Below, in pieces: positions 18,428 through 27,630 of a stretch of DNA of 64,000 nt. Source of the stretch: Ruminococcus flavefaciens (GTDB lineage: Bacteria; Bacteroidota; Bacteroidia; Bacteroidales; P3); the NCBI GenBank assembly GCA_023667315.1, contig JAMPAI010000007.1:1-64000 (forward strand), written 5' to 3'. The position numbers and the translations under genes are program-made. The notes under the pieces were generated by a model. That model was not told where the DNA came from. It was given only the letters and a program-made list of their open reading frames with translations, and ran no database searches. The stretch's first letter is position 1. Each line of letters begins with the position of its first letter.

Positions 18428-19573
18428 CTAAAGGCTCGTATAGTTTGCCGTTTGTTCGTACCGGCTGCCGGGCAGCGACTTTACGATACCGCCCATTTCC
18501 AACTGCAGCAACAGGGGAAGCAGTTCGTGAACCGGCTTTCCGCTTTGGGTCTGCAGTATGTCGATGGAAACGGGATTGGTCTTCTTGAAAATATCCAGCA
18601 GGATCTTTTGATCGGGGGTGGGCGTAAAATTTACGCCCACCCCTTTTTCTTCGGCACCCTGCGCAAACAAATCGCCTTGGGATGCTTTTCCGTAGCCTAA
18701 TTCCTGTCGGATGTCTTCCGCATTTTGCAGCAATACGGCCTTTCCGGTGCGGATTAAGAAATTGCAGCCGTTCGACCATGCGTCGCCGTTGCGCCCTGGC
18801 ACGGCGAACACCGTGCGCTGGTAGGAATCGGCATCCCGCGCGGTGTGCATGGCGCCTCCTTTCATCGACGATTCCACCACTACCGTAACCTGCGACAGTC
18901 CGGCGATAATGCGGTTCCGTCGGGGAAAAAGCCCCGGTTTTGTAACGGTGAACAAGGGCATTTCCGAGATCACGGCGCCGCCCTGTTCGATAATGCGGTT
19001 CGCCAGGTCGCGGTTCTCGTCGGGATAGATGTGTTCCAGTCCGTGTGCCAGCACCGCCCAGGTGGGAAGCTTGTTCTCGAGGCTGGCTTCGTGGGCAAAG
19101 GTGTCTATCCCCAAGGCCAGTCCGCTTACGATATGCACGTGGGTGTTCCGCAGTCCGTTTACGATGCGCTTGGTCTGTTCCTGCCCGTAAAGGGTGGCCT
19201 GCCGTGTGCCCACGATGGCGATGCCGTGGGGCGTGCAGCGGGAAAGGCTGCCCTTGCAGTAGAGCACCATGGGCGCGTCTTCGCAGAATTTGAGCGCTTC
19301 GGGAAATTCGGCGTCTTCGCGGCCGATAATGCGGATTCCGTGTTTCCTTGTCAGGACTATTTCTTCTTCCGCCCGTCGATAGGCCGTTTCTTTAAGGACT
19401 TGCAGGCTCGCCGCGGTTTCCTTGTTGAGGCCGGCTTCACGGCAGGTATCGGCATCCGCATGCAGAAAAGCGGATGCCGAGCCGAAATGGTTCAGGATGG
19501 CATTGGCGGTGCGCGCCCCGATACCTTCCAGAAACGACAGGGCAAGATAGTCTGACATGGAATCTTTTGCCAT
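18428..19573 (-). CDS. dprA: DNA-processing protein DprA
   Basis: 381 aa. An N-terminal helical SAM-like region (FLEGIGARTANAILNHFG), then the Rossmann-like core with GIAIVGTRQATLYGQ, VSGLALGIDTFAHEASL, TWAVLAHGLEHIYPDENRDLA and SEMPLFTVTKPGLFPRRNRIIAGLS, and a C-terminal winged-helix-like domain. DprA loads RecA on incoming single-stranded DNA during natural transformation. It is monocistronic with a TACTTTTG box upstream. Confidence 0.96.
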   Translation of the reverse strand: MAKDSMSDYLALSFLEGIGARTANAILNHFGSASAFLHADADTCREAGLNKETAASLQVLKETAYRRAEEEIVLTRKHGIRIIGREDAEFPEALKFCEDAPMVLYCKGSLSRCTPHGIAIVGTRQATLYGQEQTKRIVNGLRNTHVHIVSGLALGIDTFAHEASLENKLPTWAVLAHGLEHIYPDENRDLANRIIEQGGAVISEMPLFTVTKPGLFPRRNRIIAGLSQVTVVVESSMKGGAMHTARDADSYQRTVFAVPGRNGDAWSNGCNFLIRTGKAVLLQNAEDIRQELGYGKASQGDLFAQGAEEKGVGVNFTPTPDQKILLDIFKKTNPVSIDILQTQSGKPVHELLPLLLQLEMGGIVKSLPGSRYEQTANYTSL

Positions 19574-19646
19574 AGCGTTTAAATTTAATGATTAGTAAAT
19601 GGGCATTTCGGGCGGCAGGCAAAAGCCGACTTCGGATCGCCTTGCG

Positions 19647-19654
19647 CAAAAGTA
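19647..19654 (-). promoter_or_regulatory. -7 promoter box TACTTTTG for dprA
   Basis: Minus-strand TACTTTTG fits TAnnTTTG and lies 74 bp before the dprA ATG. Confidence 0.55.
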
Positions 19655-19722
19655 AACGCCCGCAAAATCTAAACCTAAGAAATTAAGTTAAAAGATGTTA
19701 AAATTAAGGATTTTTAACATTT

Positions 19723-20901
19723 CTATTCTAGAAACGCCCGGTGGCTATGCGGCAGGCGGTCGGTCCAGGTGTGTTTTTCGTAAAAGGCCTTGTTGTTGAA
19801 AATCCAGAGGATTTCGGTCTTGATGTTCTTCTTCAGGCGCGGGGTGGCGGCGAAACCGTCGGTGCAGATCACCAGGCCGTCGTAGTTCCCGTCTTGGCAA
19901 ACGTAGTCCATCACCGCTTGGTAGTCGGTGCCCGAACGACCCAATACGTTTATCTCGCGCCGCGCCTTTTTAAGCGGAACCGGGTCGCCCTTGATGGTGG
20001 TATCGAACTGAATCACGTCTATTTTCTCGATGCCGTATTTAAAGAAACGGTTCACCAGACCGAAGAAACGGCGCAGGCTTTCGGTGGGAACCGAGCCGCT
20101 TACGTCCACCGCAACCAGCAAGCGCGTGGAGAAATAATGCCGGCTGCCCATATATTCGAAACCATAGCGGCGGTTGGGGCGCATGCGGGTCAATTTTCGT
20201 TTGGTGCTCAGCAGCGAGCTCCTGAAATTGTTCAGCAACTGGCTGCAATTTACCTGCACGAGGGTCGAGGCCAGTATCTTTTCCTTCATCTGACCGCTCA
20301 GGCTGCCCCAACAGTGGCTTTCCTCAGCAATCTCGATGAGTCGGTTCACCTCCTCCTGCATCAGCTGGTCTTCTTCCCAGAGTTCGGCGGCCTGTTGCGC
20401 CTGTTCCTGCATCTTGTCGGGTTTCTCGGCGGCCGTTTCCCCGCTTTGATAGGTTTCCTCATCCGAGTCGGAATGGCTCTTGCAGAGCGGCAGCAAACAG
20501 CGGTAATATTCCTCGAAGGCCGCCGCGTAGCCGGGAAAGGAGATGCCCGGAAAATCGTCGCGGCAAAACAGTTTGGCCTTGGGCTGCGCATTGTCCTGCA
20601 ACACCAGGTCGCTCGACCAGTAGCAGGCTTCCTTGCGTGCGGGCTGGGGCTGGCGCTGATAGGGATGCTTGAGCAGGATGCGGATCATTTCCAGACGCAG
20701 GTATTCCCGCAACTGCGCATTGTCTAAGGTGGCGATCAGTTCGGGATTGTACTCGATGCGCCCCTTGCCCGTGCGCAATACGGAGGGGATGATCTTGCGG
20801 CCTACCGGCATGGCCTTGAGCCGGTGGCTGCAATAGACCGAGAACAGCAGGGGTTCGGTAAGGAACCATTCCTCGGCGATGGCTTGGAAACGGCTTTCCA
20901 T
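19723..20901 (-). CDS. VWA-like protein with degenerate metallopeptidase domain
   Basis: 392 aa. The C-terminal half is a VWA-like domain with a MIDAS: DVSGS (DxSxS), a GTDYQ threonine and VICTDGF. The N-terminal half resembles the DUF2201-type putative metallopeptidase region, but the usual HExxH reads RLEMIRILLKHP, so zinc binding is probably lost. It starts right behind the MoxR-type ATPase (stop and start separated by 2 bp). MoxR-VWA pairs act as chaperone or remodelling machines for other complexes; the client here is unknown. Confidence 0.82.
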   Translation of the reverse strand: MESRFQAIAEEWFLTEPLLFSVYCSHRLKAMPVGRKIIPSVLRTGKGRIEYNPELIATLDNAQLREYLRLEMIRILLKHPYQRQPQPARKEACYWSSDLVLQDNAQPKAKLFCRDDFPGISFPGYAAAFEEYYRCLLPLCKSHSDSDEETYQSGETAAEKPDKMQEQAQQAAELWEEDQLMQEEVNRLIEIAEESHCWGSLSGQMKEKILASTLVQVNCSQLLNNFRSSLLSTKRKLTRMRPNRRYGFEYMGSRHYFSTRLLVAVDVSGSVPTESLRRFFGLVNRFFKYGIEKIDVIQFDTTIKGDPVPLKKARREINVLGRSGTDYQAVMDYVCQDGNYDGLVICTDGFAATPRLKKNIKTEILWIFNNKAFYEKHTWTDRLPHSHRAFLE

Positions 20902-20903
20902 CG

Positions 20904-21971
20904 CTACAGGGAGAGGATGAATTGGTTTACGGTCTGATACACTTGGGGCGCCTGCTGCATCATGAGCAGGTTGGCATGGGCATAGCGCACGCTTTCCATC
21001 AGGTTGCAGAACTGCGCCATGGCTTCCCGGTAGCCTTTGTCAACCAGCCAGTTCACGTAGGCGGAAAGGTTCTGCCGTATGGCGTCAGAAAACTCGCCGT
21101 CGGGCAGGCGGTCCAGGTAGCGGAAAATGCTTTCGTTGAGCACCGACAGTTCGGTAACTCGGTATTGCGAGGCCTGTTCCTGCACGGAGGCGAAATCCAG
21201 CAGCACCTCTTTGGCGCTCAGCACCCGGCGTTCCGAAAAGCTTTCGAAGAAACGCGCCGCGGCTTTGGCGCCCACTATGCCCGCCACCGCTTTCTTGGCC
21301 GTGTCGTCAACGGTGTCGATGTTTTCCAAGAGTGCCGAAACCCGCTCCCATGCACGGCGGTCGGGCGTTTTTTCCAAGCCGGAATCCAAGGTGCGGAGCA
21401 TATCGCCGTCTAAGTAATCGCGGTTGTTGTCGATAAAGCCGGTAACCCGCATGTCCAGGCCCTTGTCTTGCGCCCAGACGAGCCATTCCTCCACGGTGGG
21501 GCGGAAGTGGTAGATGTTGAAGCGCGACACCAAGGCCGGGTCAAGGTCGGTAAGCTGGTATTCGTCGCCCTCGTTCACTGCCGAGATAATGCGGCTGCCC
21601 TCGGGCAGGGAACGCCCCGCCAGCTTGCGGTTCAGCGCAAGATCCATGATGGTTTGCAGAATCTCGGGGCGGGCGCGGTTCAGTTCGTCGAGAAACAGCA
21701 CGATGGGTTCGTTGTCCAACGGAAACCAATAGGGCGGCATGAATTCGGTCTTGCCCGTTTTCTCGTTCTTGTTGGGAATGCCGATAAGGTCGCCGGGATC
21801 GCTCATCTGTCCTAAAAAAAGCGACACCACTTTCTGGTTCTTTGCTTGGAAATAAGATTCGAGTATCTGCGATTTGCCGATGCCGTGCTTGCCCACCAGC
21901 ATGATGTTCTGCCAGGATGGGGTTACGGCAAGCATTTGTTTGAGTTCTTCGGTATTGATGCTGACGGCCAT
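20904..21971 (-). CDS. MoxR-type AAA ATPase
   Basis: 355 aa. AAA+ core with Walker A GKHGIGKSQ (about residues 27-35), Walker B IVLFLDELNRA, sensor-like RIISAVNEGDEY and an arginine region DLDPALVSRFNIYHF, typical of MoxR ATPases. It sits between an unknown 244-aa gene and the VWA gene, the standard MoxR-VWA pairing, and is translated almost without gaps with both. Confidence 0.92.
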   Translation of the reverse strand: MAVSINTEELKQMLAVTPSWQNIMLVGKHGIGKSQILESYFQAKNQKVVSLFLGQMSDPGDLIGIPNKNEKTGKTEFMPPYWFPLDNEPIVLFLDELNRARPEILQTIMDLALNRKLAGRSLPEGSRIISAVNEGDEYQLTDLDPALVSRFNIYHFRPTVEEWLVWAQDKGLDMRVTGFIDNNRDYLDGDMLRTLDSGLEKTPDRRAWERVSALLENIDTVDDTAKKAVAGIVGAKAAARFFESFSERRVLSAKEVLLDFASVQEQASQYRVTELSVLNESIFRYLDRLPDGEFSDAIRQNLSAYVNWLVDKGYREAMAQFCNLMESVRYAHANLLMMQQAPQVYQTVNQFILSL

Positions 21972-21980
21972 GGTCTTTCT

Positions 21981-22715
21981 TTATTTATTGGGACTTGTCT
22001 CGGCCACGAAAGCGGCCTCGTTCCAGAAATCGGTGTCGGAAACGTTGGCCTGGAGCGGGCTTTGCGACAAGGCTTGTTCAAAATGGGCGATGGTGGTGTG
22101 GATTTTATCCAGACTTTCCTGAAAACACTCGTAGGGGAGCGGGATTTCCAAGGTCTTTCCCGCAAGCAGCCTTACGTAGAGGATGGCCTGGGTCTGTTCG
22201 GTGCGCAGGTAGGTGTGGTAGGCGCTGTCCTTGAAGATTTGCGGCAGCACCAGACGGATGTTCGCCAGCGCGATTTTCTTTATTTTCTGCCGTTTGGCCT
22301 CTTCTTTGGCCGTGTCTTGGAACACCTGCAAAAGTTTGTCCAAGGCTTCCTTGTAGCGCGGAAAATGCTGTTGGTAGGCGCGGAGCAGATCCACCACCGA
22401 AGCGGGTTCGGCACCGGTAAGCAGCACCGGCTCGCGGGCGGCCTGGATGCTCATTTCCATCGACTGTATGCCGTCGTTCTGCACGATGGTGATGTCGCCG
22501 CTCTGGCATAGGTTCAGCCGCAGGGTGGGACACTGGCTGCCGAAAAAACTCCGGGTGCTGGTCTTTTCCACTTTGTCTGTTTCCCAGCCCGACTGCAAGA
22601 GCGTGTCGTAGAGCAGGTCGATGGTGAAGGCGGGCGCGCCGTAGCGCAGTATGTTTTTGAGCAGGGCCACTTTCTGCGTCCAAAAATCGGCCTTGATTTC
22701 TTCTTCGTTCTTCAT
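21981..22715 (-). CDS. Unknown protein of the MoxR-VWA operon
   Basis: 244 aa, mostly helical, without signal peptide or membrane segments. I recognise no family. The middle (VVDLLRAYQQHFPRYKEALDKLL, then AKEEAKRQKIKKIALANIRLVLPQIF) looks like amphipathic helices. It ends 9 bp before the MoxR ATPase, so it is probably the third component of that machine, either an adaptor or the client. Confidence 0.75.
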   Translation of the reverse strand: MKNEEEIKADFWTQKVALLKNILRYGAPAFTIDLLYDTLLQSGWETDKVEKTSTRSFFGSQCPTLRLNLCQSGDITIVQNDGIQSMEMSIQAAREPVLLTGAEPASVVDLLRAYQQHFPRYKEALDKLLQVFQDTAKEEAKRQKIKKIALANIRLVLPQIFKDSAYHTYLRTEQTQAILYVRLLAGKTLEIPLPYECFQESLDKIHTTIAHFEQALSQSPLQANVSDTDFWNEAAFVAETSPNK

Positions 22716-22744
22716 GGAGAAAGGGGAGGGCGGTTCAGGATGCG

Positions 22745-23224
22745 TTAAAAATCCAGTTCGTCGCTGTTAAACTGGAAAGGCAGCAGGCTCTCGATGCCGT
22801 CGAACACCGCCACCTTGCCCGAACTGCCGCGCAAAATAAGGCGGATGGGCTGCTTGAACTTGTGTTCGTATTCCAGGATGGACTGGCGGCAGGCACCGCA
22901 GGGGGCGATCGGGTGGTTGATGGGCTTGGAGGTAAGGGCGGTAATGGCCAGGGATTCTATCTGCTGGTCGGGATAGTTGGCCGCTGCAGCGAACACCGCG
23001 ACCCGTTCGGCGCAAAGCCCGGAGGGATAGGCGGCGTTTTCCTGATTGCTGCCGCAGACCACCGTGCCGTTCTTGAGCCGCAGGGCCGCGCCCACCTTGA
23101 AGTGGGAGTAGGGCGCGTAGGCTTTCTGTGCCATTTGGGAGGCCTGCGCCAAGAGTTCCCGGTCGGCCCGGGGCAAATCCTGTTCGTCGTATTCGGCGTA
23201 ACGAATGGTGAGTTCTTTTTTCAT
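22745..23224 (-). CDS. cdd: Cytidine deaminase
   Basis: 159 aa. The zinc motif CAERVA and APCGACRQSILEYE identify a homotetrameric-type cytidine/deoxycytidine deaminase; YSHFKVGAALRLKNG is the substrate loop. It converts cytidine to uridine in pyrimidine salvage. It lies 11 bp behind tadA and 29 bp before the unknown 244-aa gene. Confidence 0.95.
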   Translation of the reverse strand: MKKELTIRYAEYDEQDLPRADRELLAQASQMAQKAYAPYSHFKVGAALRLKNGTVVCGSNQENAAYPSGLCAERVAVFAAAANYPDQQIESLAITALTSKPINHPIAPCGACRQSILEYEHKFKQPIRLILRGSSGKVAVFDGIESLLPFQFNSDELDF

Positions 23225-23235
23225 GCTATGATGGA

Positions 23236-23688
23236 TTATCGCCTGTCCTTAAAGAAATCGGAGAGCAGTCGGGCACATTCTTCCTGCAACACGCCGCCGC
23301 ACACTTCCGTTTTGGGATGGAAAAGGTTCACACCCGTTTTGCCGCAGCCCCGTTTGGGGTCGGACGCACCGTACACCACCCGGCTTATCTGCGTCCAATA
23401 AAGGGCGCCGGCGCACATCACGCAGGGTTCCAAGGTAACGTAGAGCGTGCAGCCGCTAAGGTATTTTCCGCCGATGGCGTTGCAGGCGGCAGTGATGGCC
23501 TGCATCTCGGCATGGGCGGTGGCGTCGGTAAGTTTCTCGGTATAGTTGCAGGCCTTGGCCAGGATACGTTCTTTCCACACCACAACAGCCCCCACGGGCA
23601 CCTCGCCCTCTTCGAAAGCCTTCTGCGCCTGCTTCAAGGCCTCGCGCATAAACAAAACGTCTTGCAGATTGTTGTCTTCGCCCGCCAT
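23236..23688 (-). CDS. tadA: tRNA-specific adenosine deaminase
   Basis: 150 aa. Zinc site HAEMQAI (His59, Glu61) with TLEPCVMCAGA, and a YGASDPKRGCG stretch, typical of TadA, which converts A34 to inosine in tRNA-Arg(ACG). It appears to be the first gene of a five-gene minus-strand operon (tadA, cdd, unknown, MoxR, VWA), with a TAACTTTA box upstream. Confidence 0.95.
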   Translation of the reverse strand: MAGEDNNLQDVLFMREALKQAQKAFEEGEVPVGAVVVWKERILAKACNYTEKLTDATAHAEMQAITAACNAIGGKYLSGCTLYVTLEPCVMCAGALYWTQISRVVYGASDPKRGCGKTGVNLFHPKTEVCGGVLQEECARLLSDFFKDRR

Positions 23689-23704
23689 AGGTTAAAAATT
23701 CCCG

Positions 23705-23712
23705 TAAAGTTA
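23705..23712 (-). promoter_or_regulatory. -7-like box TAACTTTA before tadA
   Basis: A one-mismatch TAnnTTTG element on the minus strand, 17 bp before the tadA ATG, in the divergent gap with groES. Confidence 0.4.
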
Positions 23713-23739
23713 ATGAAATTTCGGAAGCATTCAATTATC

Positions 23740-23972
23740 TTGCGTCCAAGCATATTGTAACTTTCTGCAGGTTCGCCCTGTGCCAAAAAAAAACACCCGT
23801 CCTCCTCTTTTGGCAGGAATTGGCGGAATGTCCTGCAAAAATGTCAGCAACCGAAACGGAATCTGCTTTCGGCACACTTTGTGCTGAATGAGGGAACGTT
23901 CGCGCACCGAGAACCCGAAAGCGGGTAGCCCTCGGTTCACGCGGGAAAATGCAAATTAAAAACTCTAATAAA
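23740..23972 (+). promoter_or_regulatory. groES upstream region with promoter and hairpins
   Basis: A TTG (23740-23742) followed 16 bases later by TAACTTTC (a -7-like box, about 23757-23764) would give a leader of about 200 nt. The leader holds an 8-bp imperfect hairpin (23868-23888) and a nested one: ACCGAG (23906-23911) with CTCGGT (23931-23936) enclosing CCCG-AAAG-CGGG (23914-23925). No CIRCE element (TTAGCACTC-N9-GAGTGCTAA) is present, so regulation by HrcA is not supported. Confidence 0.4.
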
Positions 23973-24254
23973 ATGGCAAAAAAACTCAGCATCAAACCTT
24001 TGGCCGATCGTGTATTGGTTGAACCCATGGAAGCCGAACAGAAAACCGCCGCCGGTATCATCATTCCCGATACCGCCAAGGAAAAACCCCAGCAGGGCGT
24101 GGTGGTTGCCGTAGGCCCCGGTAAGAAAGACGAGCCGATGAGCGTGAAGGCAGGCGACAAGATCCTGTACGGCAAGTATTCCGGTTCCGAAATCAATATC
24201 GACGGAACCAACTACCTGATTATGCGCGAAAGCGATATTTTCGCCATTCTCTAA
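23973..24254 (+). CDS. groES: Co-chaperonin GroES
   Basis: 93 aa from the ATG at 23973; an upstream in-frame ATG at 23949 adds eight non-family residues. Motifs: [14 protein letters not shown], the mobile loop [17 protein letters not shown] and [27 protein letters not shown]. GroES caps the GroEL cylinder. groEL follows 36 bp later. Confidence 0.98.
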   Translation: MAKKLSIKPLADRVLVEPMEAEQKTAAGIIIPDTAKEKPQQGVVVAVGPGKKDEPMSVKAGDKILYGKYSGSEINIDGTNYLIMRESDIFAIL

Positions 24255-24290
24255 TTCATTTATTGTTTAAAATCCAAAAGAACACATATC

Positions 24291-25922
24291 ATGGCAGCAA
24301 AAGAAATCCTCTTCGACCAAGAAGCCAAGAACCGTCTTAAGAAAGGCGTTGACGCTTTGTGCGATGCCGTAAAGGTAACCTTGGGACCCAAGGGCCGCAA
24401 CGTTATCATCGACCGTAAATTCGGTGCCCCCCATGTTACCAAAGACGGCGTGAGCGTGGCCAAGGAAATAGAACTGAAAGACACCGTGGAAAACATGGGT
24501 GCCCAGATGGTGAAGGAAGTGGCCTCCAAGACCAACGACCTGGCCGGCGACGGTACCACCACCGCCACCATCCTGGCGCAGGCCATCGTGCGCACGGGTC
24601 TGAAGAACGTTACCGCCGGCGCCAATCCCATGGACTTGAAGCGCGGTATCGACAAGGCCGTTGCCGAAGTGGTGGCCCAGATCAAGAAGATGAGCCGCAA
24701 GGTGGGCGACAGCGTGGAAAAAATCGAACAGGTGGCCACCATCTCCGCCAACAACGACAACAATATCGGCAAACTGATCGCCGAGGCCATGAAGCAGGTT
24801 AAGAAAGAAGGCGTGATCACGATCGAGGAAGCCAAAGGCACCGAAACCAACGTGAAGGTGGTGGAAGGCATGCAGTTCGACCGCGGTTACATCTCTCCCT
24901 ACTTCGTGACCGACACCGAAAAGATGGAAGCCGTAATGGAAAATCCTTTCGTGCTTCTCTACGACAAGAAGATTTCGGTGATGAAAGACTTTTTGCCGGT
25001 GCTCGAAAAAACGGTTCAGACCGGCCGTCCCCTGGTGGTGATTGCCGAAGACATCGACGGCGAAGCCTTGGCCACCTTGGTTGTGAACCGTCTGCGTGGC
25101 TCGCTCAAGATTGCCGCTGTTAAGGCTCCCGGATTCGGCGACCGCCGCAAGGAAATGATGGAAGACATCGCCACCCTGACCGGCGGTACCGTGGTTTCCG
25201 AAGAAAAGGGCTTGAAGTTGGAAGACATCGACATTACCTTCCTCGGTCAGGCCGAAAAGATCACCATCGACAAGGAAAACACCACGATCGTGAACGGCAA
25301 GGGTAAGAAGGCCGACATTCAGGACCGTGTGAACATGATCAAGGCCCAGATCGAAAAGACCACTTCCGACTACGACCGCGAAAAGCTGCAGGAACGTCTG
25401 GCCAAGCTGGCCGGCGGTGTGGCGGTGATCTACGTGGGCGCCGCTTCCGAAGTGGAGATGAAGGAAAAGAAAGACCGTTTCGACGATGCCCTGCACGCCA
25501 CCCGTGCTGCCGTTGAAGAAGGTATCGTGCCCGGTGGCGGCGTGGCCTACCTGCGTTGCATCGCCGCGCTGGACAAGCTCAAGGTGGACAACGACGACGA
25601 AAAGGTGGGTGTGGAAATTATCCGCCGCGCTTTGGAAGAACCCTTGCGCCAGATCGTTACCAACGCCGGTCTGGACGGTTCGGTGATCGTTGACAAGGTG
25701 AAGGCGGGCAAGGACGACTACGGTTTCAACGCCCGCACCGAAACCTACGAACACCTGTTGGCCACGGGTGTCATCGACCCGGCCAAGGTTACCCGCGTGG
25801 CTTTGGAAAACGCCGCTTCGATTGCCGGCATGTTGCTGACCACCGAATGCGTGCTGGCCGAAATCAAGGAAGACAAGCCCGCCGCTCCGGCTATGCCCGG
25901 CGGTATGGAAGGCATGTACTAA
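24291..25922 (+). CDS. groEL: Chaperonin GroEL
   Basis: 543 aa. All class I chaperonin landmarks are present: [12 protein letters not shown], the ATPase [41 protein letters not shown] and a C-terminal Gly-Met tail (MPGGMEGMY). It folds proteins with GroES. A strong terminator follows, so groES-groEL is a closed two-gene operon. Confidence 0.99.
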   Translation: MAAKEILFDQEAKNRLKKGVDALCDAVKVTLGPKGRNVIIDRKFGAPHVTKDGVSVAKEIELKDTVENMGAQMVKEVASKTNDLAGDGTTTATILAQAIVRTGLKNVTAGANPMDLKRGIDKAVAEVVAQIKKMSRKVGDSVEKIEQVATISANNDNNIGKLIAEAMKQVKKEGVITIEEAKGTETNVKVVEGMQFDRGYISPYFVTDTEKMEAVMENPFVLLYDKKISVMKDFLPVLEKTVQTGRPLVVIAEDIDGEALATLVVNRLRGSLKIAAVKAPGFGDRRKEMMEDIATLTGGTVVSEEKGLKLEDIDITFLGQAEKITIDKENTTIVNGKGKKADIQDRVNMIKAQIEKTTSDYDREKLQERLAKLAGGVAVIYVGAASEVEMKEKKDRFDDALHATRAAVEEGIVPGGGVAYLRCIAALDKLKVDNDDEKVGVEIIRRALEEPLRQIVTNAGLDGSVIVDKVKAGKDDYGFNARTETYEHLLATGVIDPAKVTRVALENAASIAGMLLTTECVLAEIKEDKPAAPAMPGGMEGMY

Positions 25923-25947
25923 CAGACAGTTGTTTTCATTGATCAGT

Positions 25948-25980
25948 GCGGGAGGCGATTTCGGTTGCCTCCCGCTTTTT
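25948..25980 (+). terminator. Intrinsic terminator of groES-groEL
   Basis: A 9-bp perfect stem (GCGGGAGGC with GCCTCCCGC) is followed by five T. Confidence 0.92.
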
Positions 25981-26093
25981 GTATGGAAGGTAGGCTGAGT
26001 GCCGCAGGGTGGTGTGGTTCTTAACCTGCCGGTGTTGGTTTCTTGTTGCGGTTCATCTTGCTTTGATTGGCTGATTGTCGTACTTTTACGTCT

Positions 26094-26660
26094 ATGTTTG
26101 GAAAATTTAAAGTTTGGTTCTGGCAGCGCAAGGTGCGGGCTGTGTTGCGGCACAACAAGACCTCGCGCAAGACCTCGGGGCTCTCGGACGCCTACCGGGT
26201 GGGCATCTATTACGCCTACAGGAACGAGGCCGAGATGGAAAGCCTGCGGGCGTTCGCCTGCCGTCTGGCGCAGATGGGCAAGAAGGTAAGGGTGTTGGTG
26301 TGCATGCCCGGCAAGGAAATGCCCGACATCAAGTGGCCGGACGTGGCGCTGTCGTTTTTCGGCAAGCGGGATCTGGACTGGCGGTTCTTTCCCCAGCGGG
26401 AAGTGAGCGCGGGTATGGAGGAGTTCCTGGATTCCGACTACGACCTGCTGATGGATTTCAGTCCGGAGTTCCACTATACGGACGTGGCGGTTATGGCCAT
26501 GTGTGTGTCGCATCTGAAAGTGGGCAAGTTCACGCCCTGGAATCTGAAGGTGAACGACCTTTGCCTGGCGCCCGAAGAGGGGCAGGACTACGTGGCGGTC
26601 TTTATCCGTGCGTTGGAGACGTATCTGCCGCTGTTCGACGGCGGCCGCGCGGACGTTTAA
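26094..26660 (+). CDS. Unknown Bacteroidota protein (DUF6913-like)
   Basis: 188 aa from the ATG at 26094 (the frame is open nine codons further up with no ATG). A basic N-terminus (MFGKFKVWFWQRKVRAVLRHNK) is followed by a compact alpha/beta domain with LSFFGKRDLDWRFFP, DSDYDLLMDFSPEF and FTPWNLKVNDLCLA. I recall proteins of this look next to dapA in Bacteroidota (DUF6913), but the name is from memory. TTTG followed by TACTTTTA at 26081-26088 would start the transcript almost at the ATG. dapA follows 32 bp downstream. Confidence 0.75.
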   Translation: MFGKFKVWFWQRKVRAVLRHNKTSRKTSGLSDAYRVGIYYAYRNEAEMESLRAFACRLAQMGKKVRVLVCMPGKEMPDIKWPDVALSFFGKRDLDWRFFPQREVSAGMEEFLDSDYDLLMDFSPEFHYTDVAVMAMCVSHLKVGKFTPWNLKVNDLCLAPEEGQDYVAVFIRALETYLPLFDGGRADV

Positions 26661-26692
26661 CGAAGTTCAAAGGCGAGTAAAAGCAGAATCTT

Positions 26693-27583
26693 ATGTCAGT
26701 ACAGAAAAGATTGGGCGGTGTGGGAACGGCTTTGGTCACGCCCTTCAGGAAAGACGGTCATCATATCGATTTCGAAGCCCTGCGGCGCATTGTGGATTAC
26801 ACCTTGGCGGGCGGGGCGGATTTCCTGGTCGTGTTAGGCACCACGGGCGAAAGCCCCACCTTGGACGAGGCCGAAAAACGCGAGCTTTGCCGCGCGGTGG
26901 CCGACTATGCCGGTGGCCGGGTTCCGCTGGTGATGGGCATCGGCGGCAACAATACCGCCCATGTGGTAAAGACCTTGCAGCAGACCGACCTTTCGGGCTA
27001 TTCCTACATCCTTTCGGTGTCGCCTTTCTACAACAAGCCCGGGCAGCGCGGCCTGTACGCCCATTTCAAGACGGTGGCCGAAAATTCCCCGCTGCCGGTA
27101 ATCGTCTATAACATCCCCTCGCGTTGCGGCGCCAACGTGGAACCCGAAACGGTGGTGAAACTGGCGCAGACCGTGCCCAATATCGCGGCGGTGAAGGAAG
27201 CCTCCGGTATGGTGGGCAAGATCGGTGAGATTCTGCGCGACCGTCCGGAACATTTCTCGGTGTTCAGCGGCGATGATTCGCTCACCCTGCCCTTGGTGGC
27301 CATGGGGGCGGACGGGGTCATCAGCACGGCGGCCAATCTGATTCCCAAAGAGATGAAAACGATCGTGGAAAGTGTCAAGAAAGGGAATTTGGCCGAGGCG
27401 CAGGCGGTAAACTTCCGCATCATGAATCTCTTGCGGCTGCTCTTCGAGCAGGGCAATCCTCCCGGCATCAAGGCCGCCCTGCATATCCAGGGCTTCTGCG
27501 AAAATTCCCTGCGGCTGCCGTTGACCGCGGTTACGCGGAATCTCTACGGTAGATTGGAAGAAGAACTGAAAAAGGTTAATTAA
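26693..27583 (+). CDS. dapA: 4-hydroxy-tetrahydrodipicolinate synthase
   Basis: 296 aa TIM barrel. GTTGESPTLDEAEK, YNIPSRCG (the Tyr of the catalytic triad) and AAVKEASG (Schiff-base Lys near residue 167) are diagnostic. It condenses pyruvate with aspartate semialdehyde, the first committed step to diaminopimelate and lysine. It closes with a bidirectional terminator shared with argS. Confidence 0.97.
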   Translation: MSVQKRLGGVGTALVTPFRKDGHHIDFEALRRIVDYTLAGGADFLVVLGTTGESPTLDEAEKRELCRAVADYAGGRVPLVMGIGGNNTAHVVKTLQQTDLSGYSYILSVSPFYNKPGQRGLYAHFKTVAENSPLPVIVYNIPSRCGANVEPETVVKLAQTVPNIAAVKEASGMVGKIGEILRDRPEHFSVFSGDDSLTLPLVAMGADGVISTAANLIPKEMKTIVESVKKGNLAEAQAVNFRIMNLLRLLFEQGNPPGIKAALHIQGFCENSLRLPLTAVTRNLYGRLEEELKKVN

Positions 27584-27609
27584 AAAGGCGCGGCGAATGC
27601 CGCGCCTTT
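27584..27609. terminator. Bidirectional terminator between dapA and argS
   Basis: An 11-bp perfect stem (AAAGGCGCGGC with GCCGCGCCTTT, loop GAAT) with A-rich and T-rich flanks lies between the two convergent genes. Confidence 0.9.
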
Positions 27610-27630
27610 CCTTTATCATCCGATATTTTC

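Noticed and set aside
23906-23936. CIRCE heat-shock operator before groES
   Set aside because: The hairpin has neither TTAGCACTC nor GAGTGCTAA arms nor the 9-bp spacer.
24267-26513. 748-codon open frame on the minus strand opposite groEL
   Set aside because: It is a shadow of the highly biased groEL codons; its translation is His/Gly/Val-rich with no domain, and groEL is beyond doubt.
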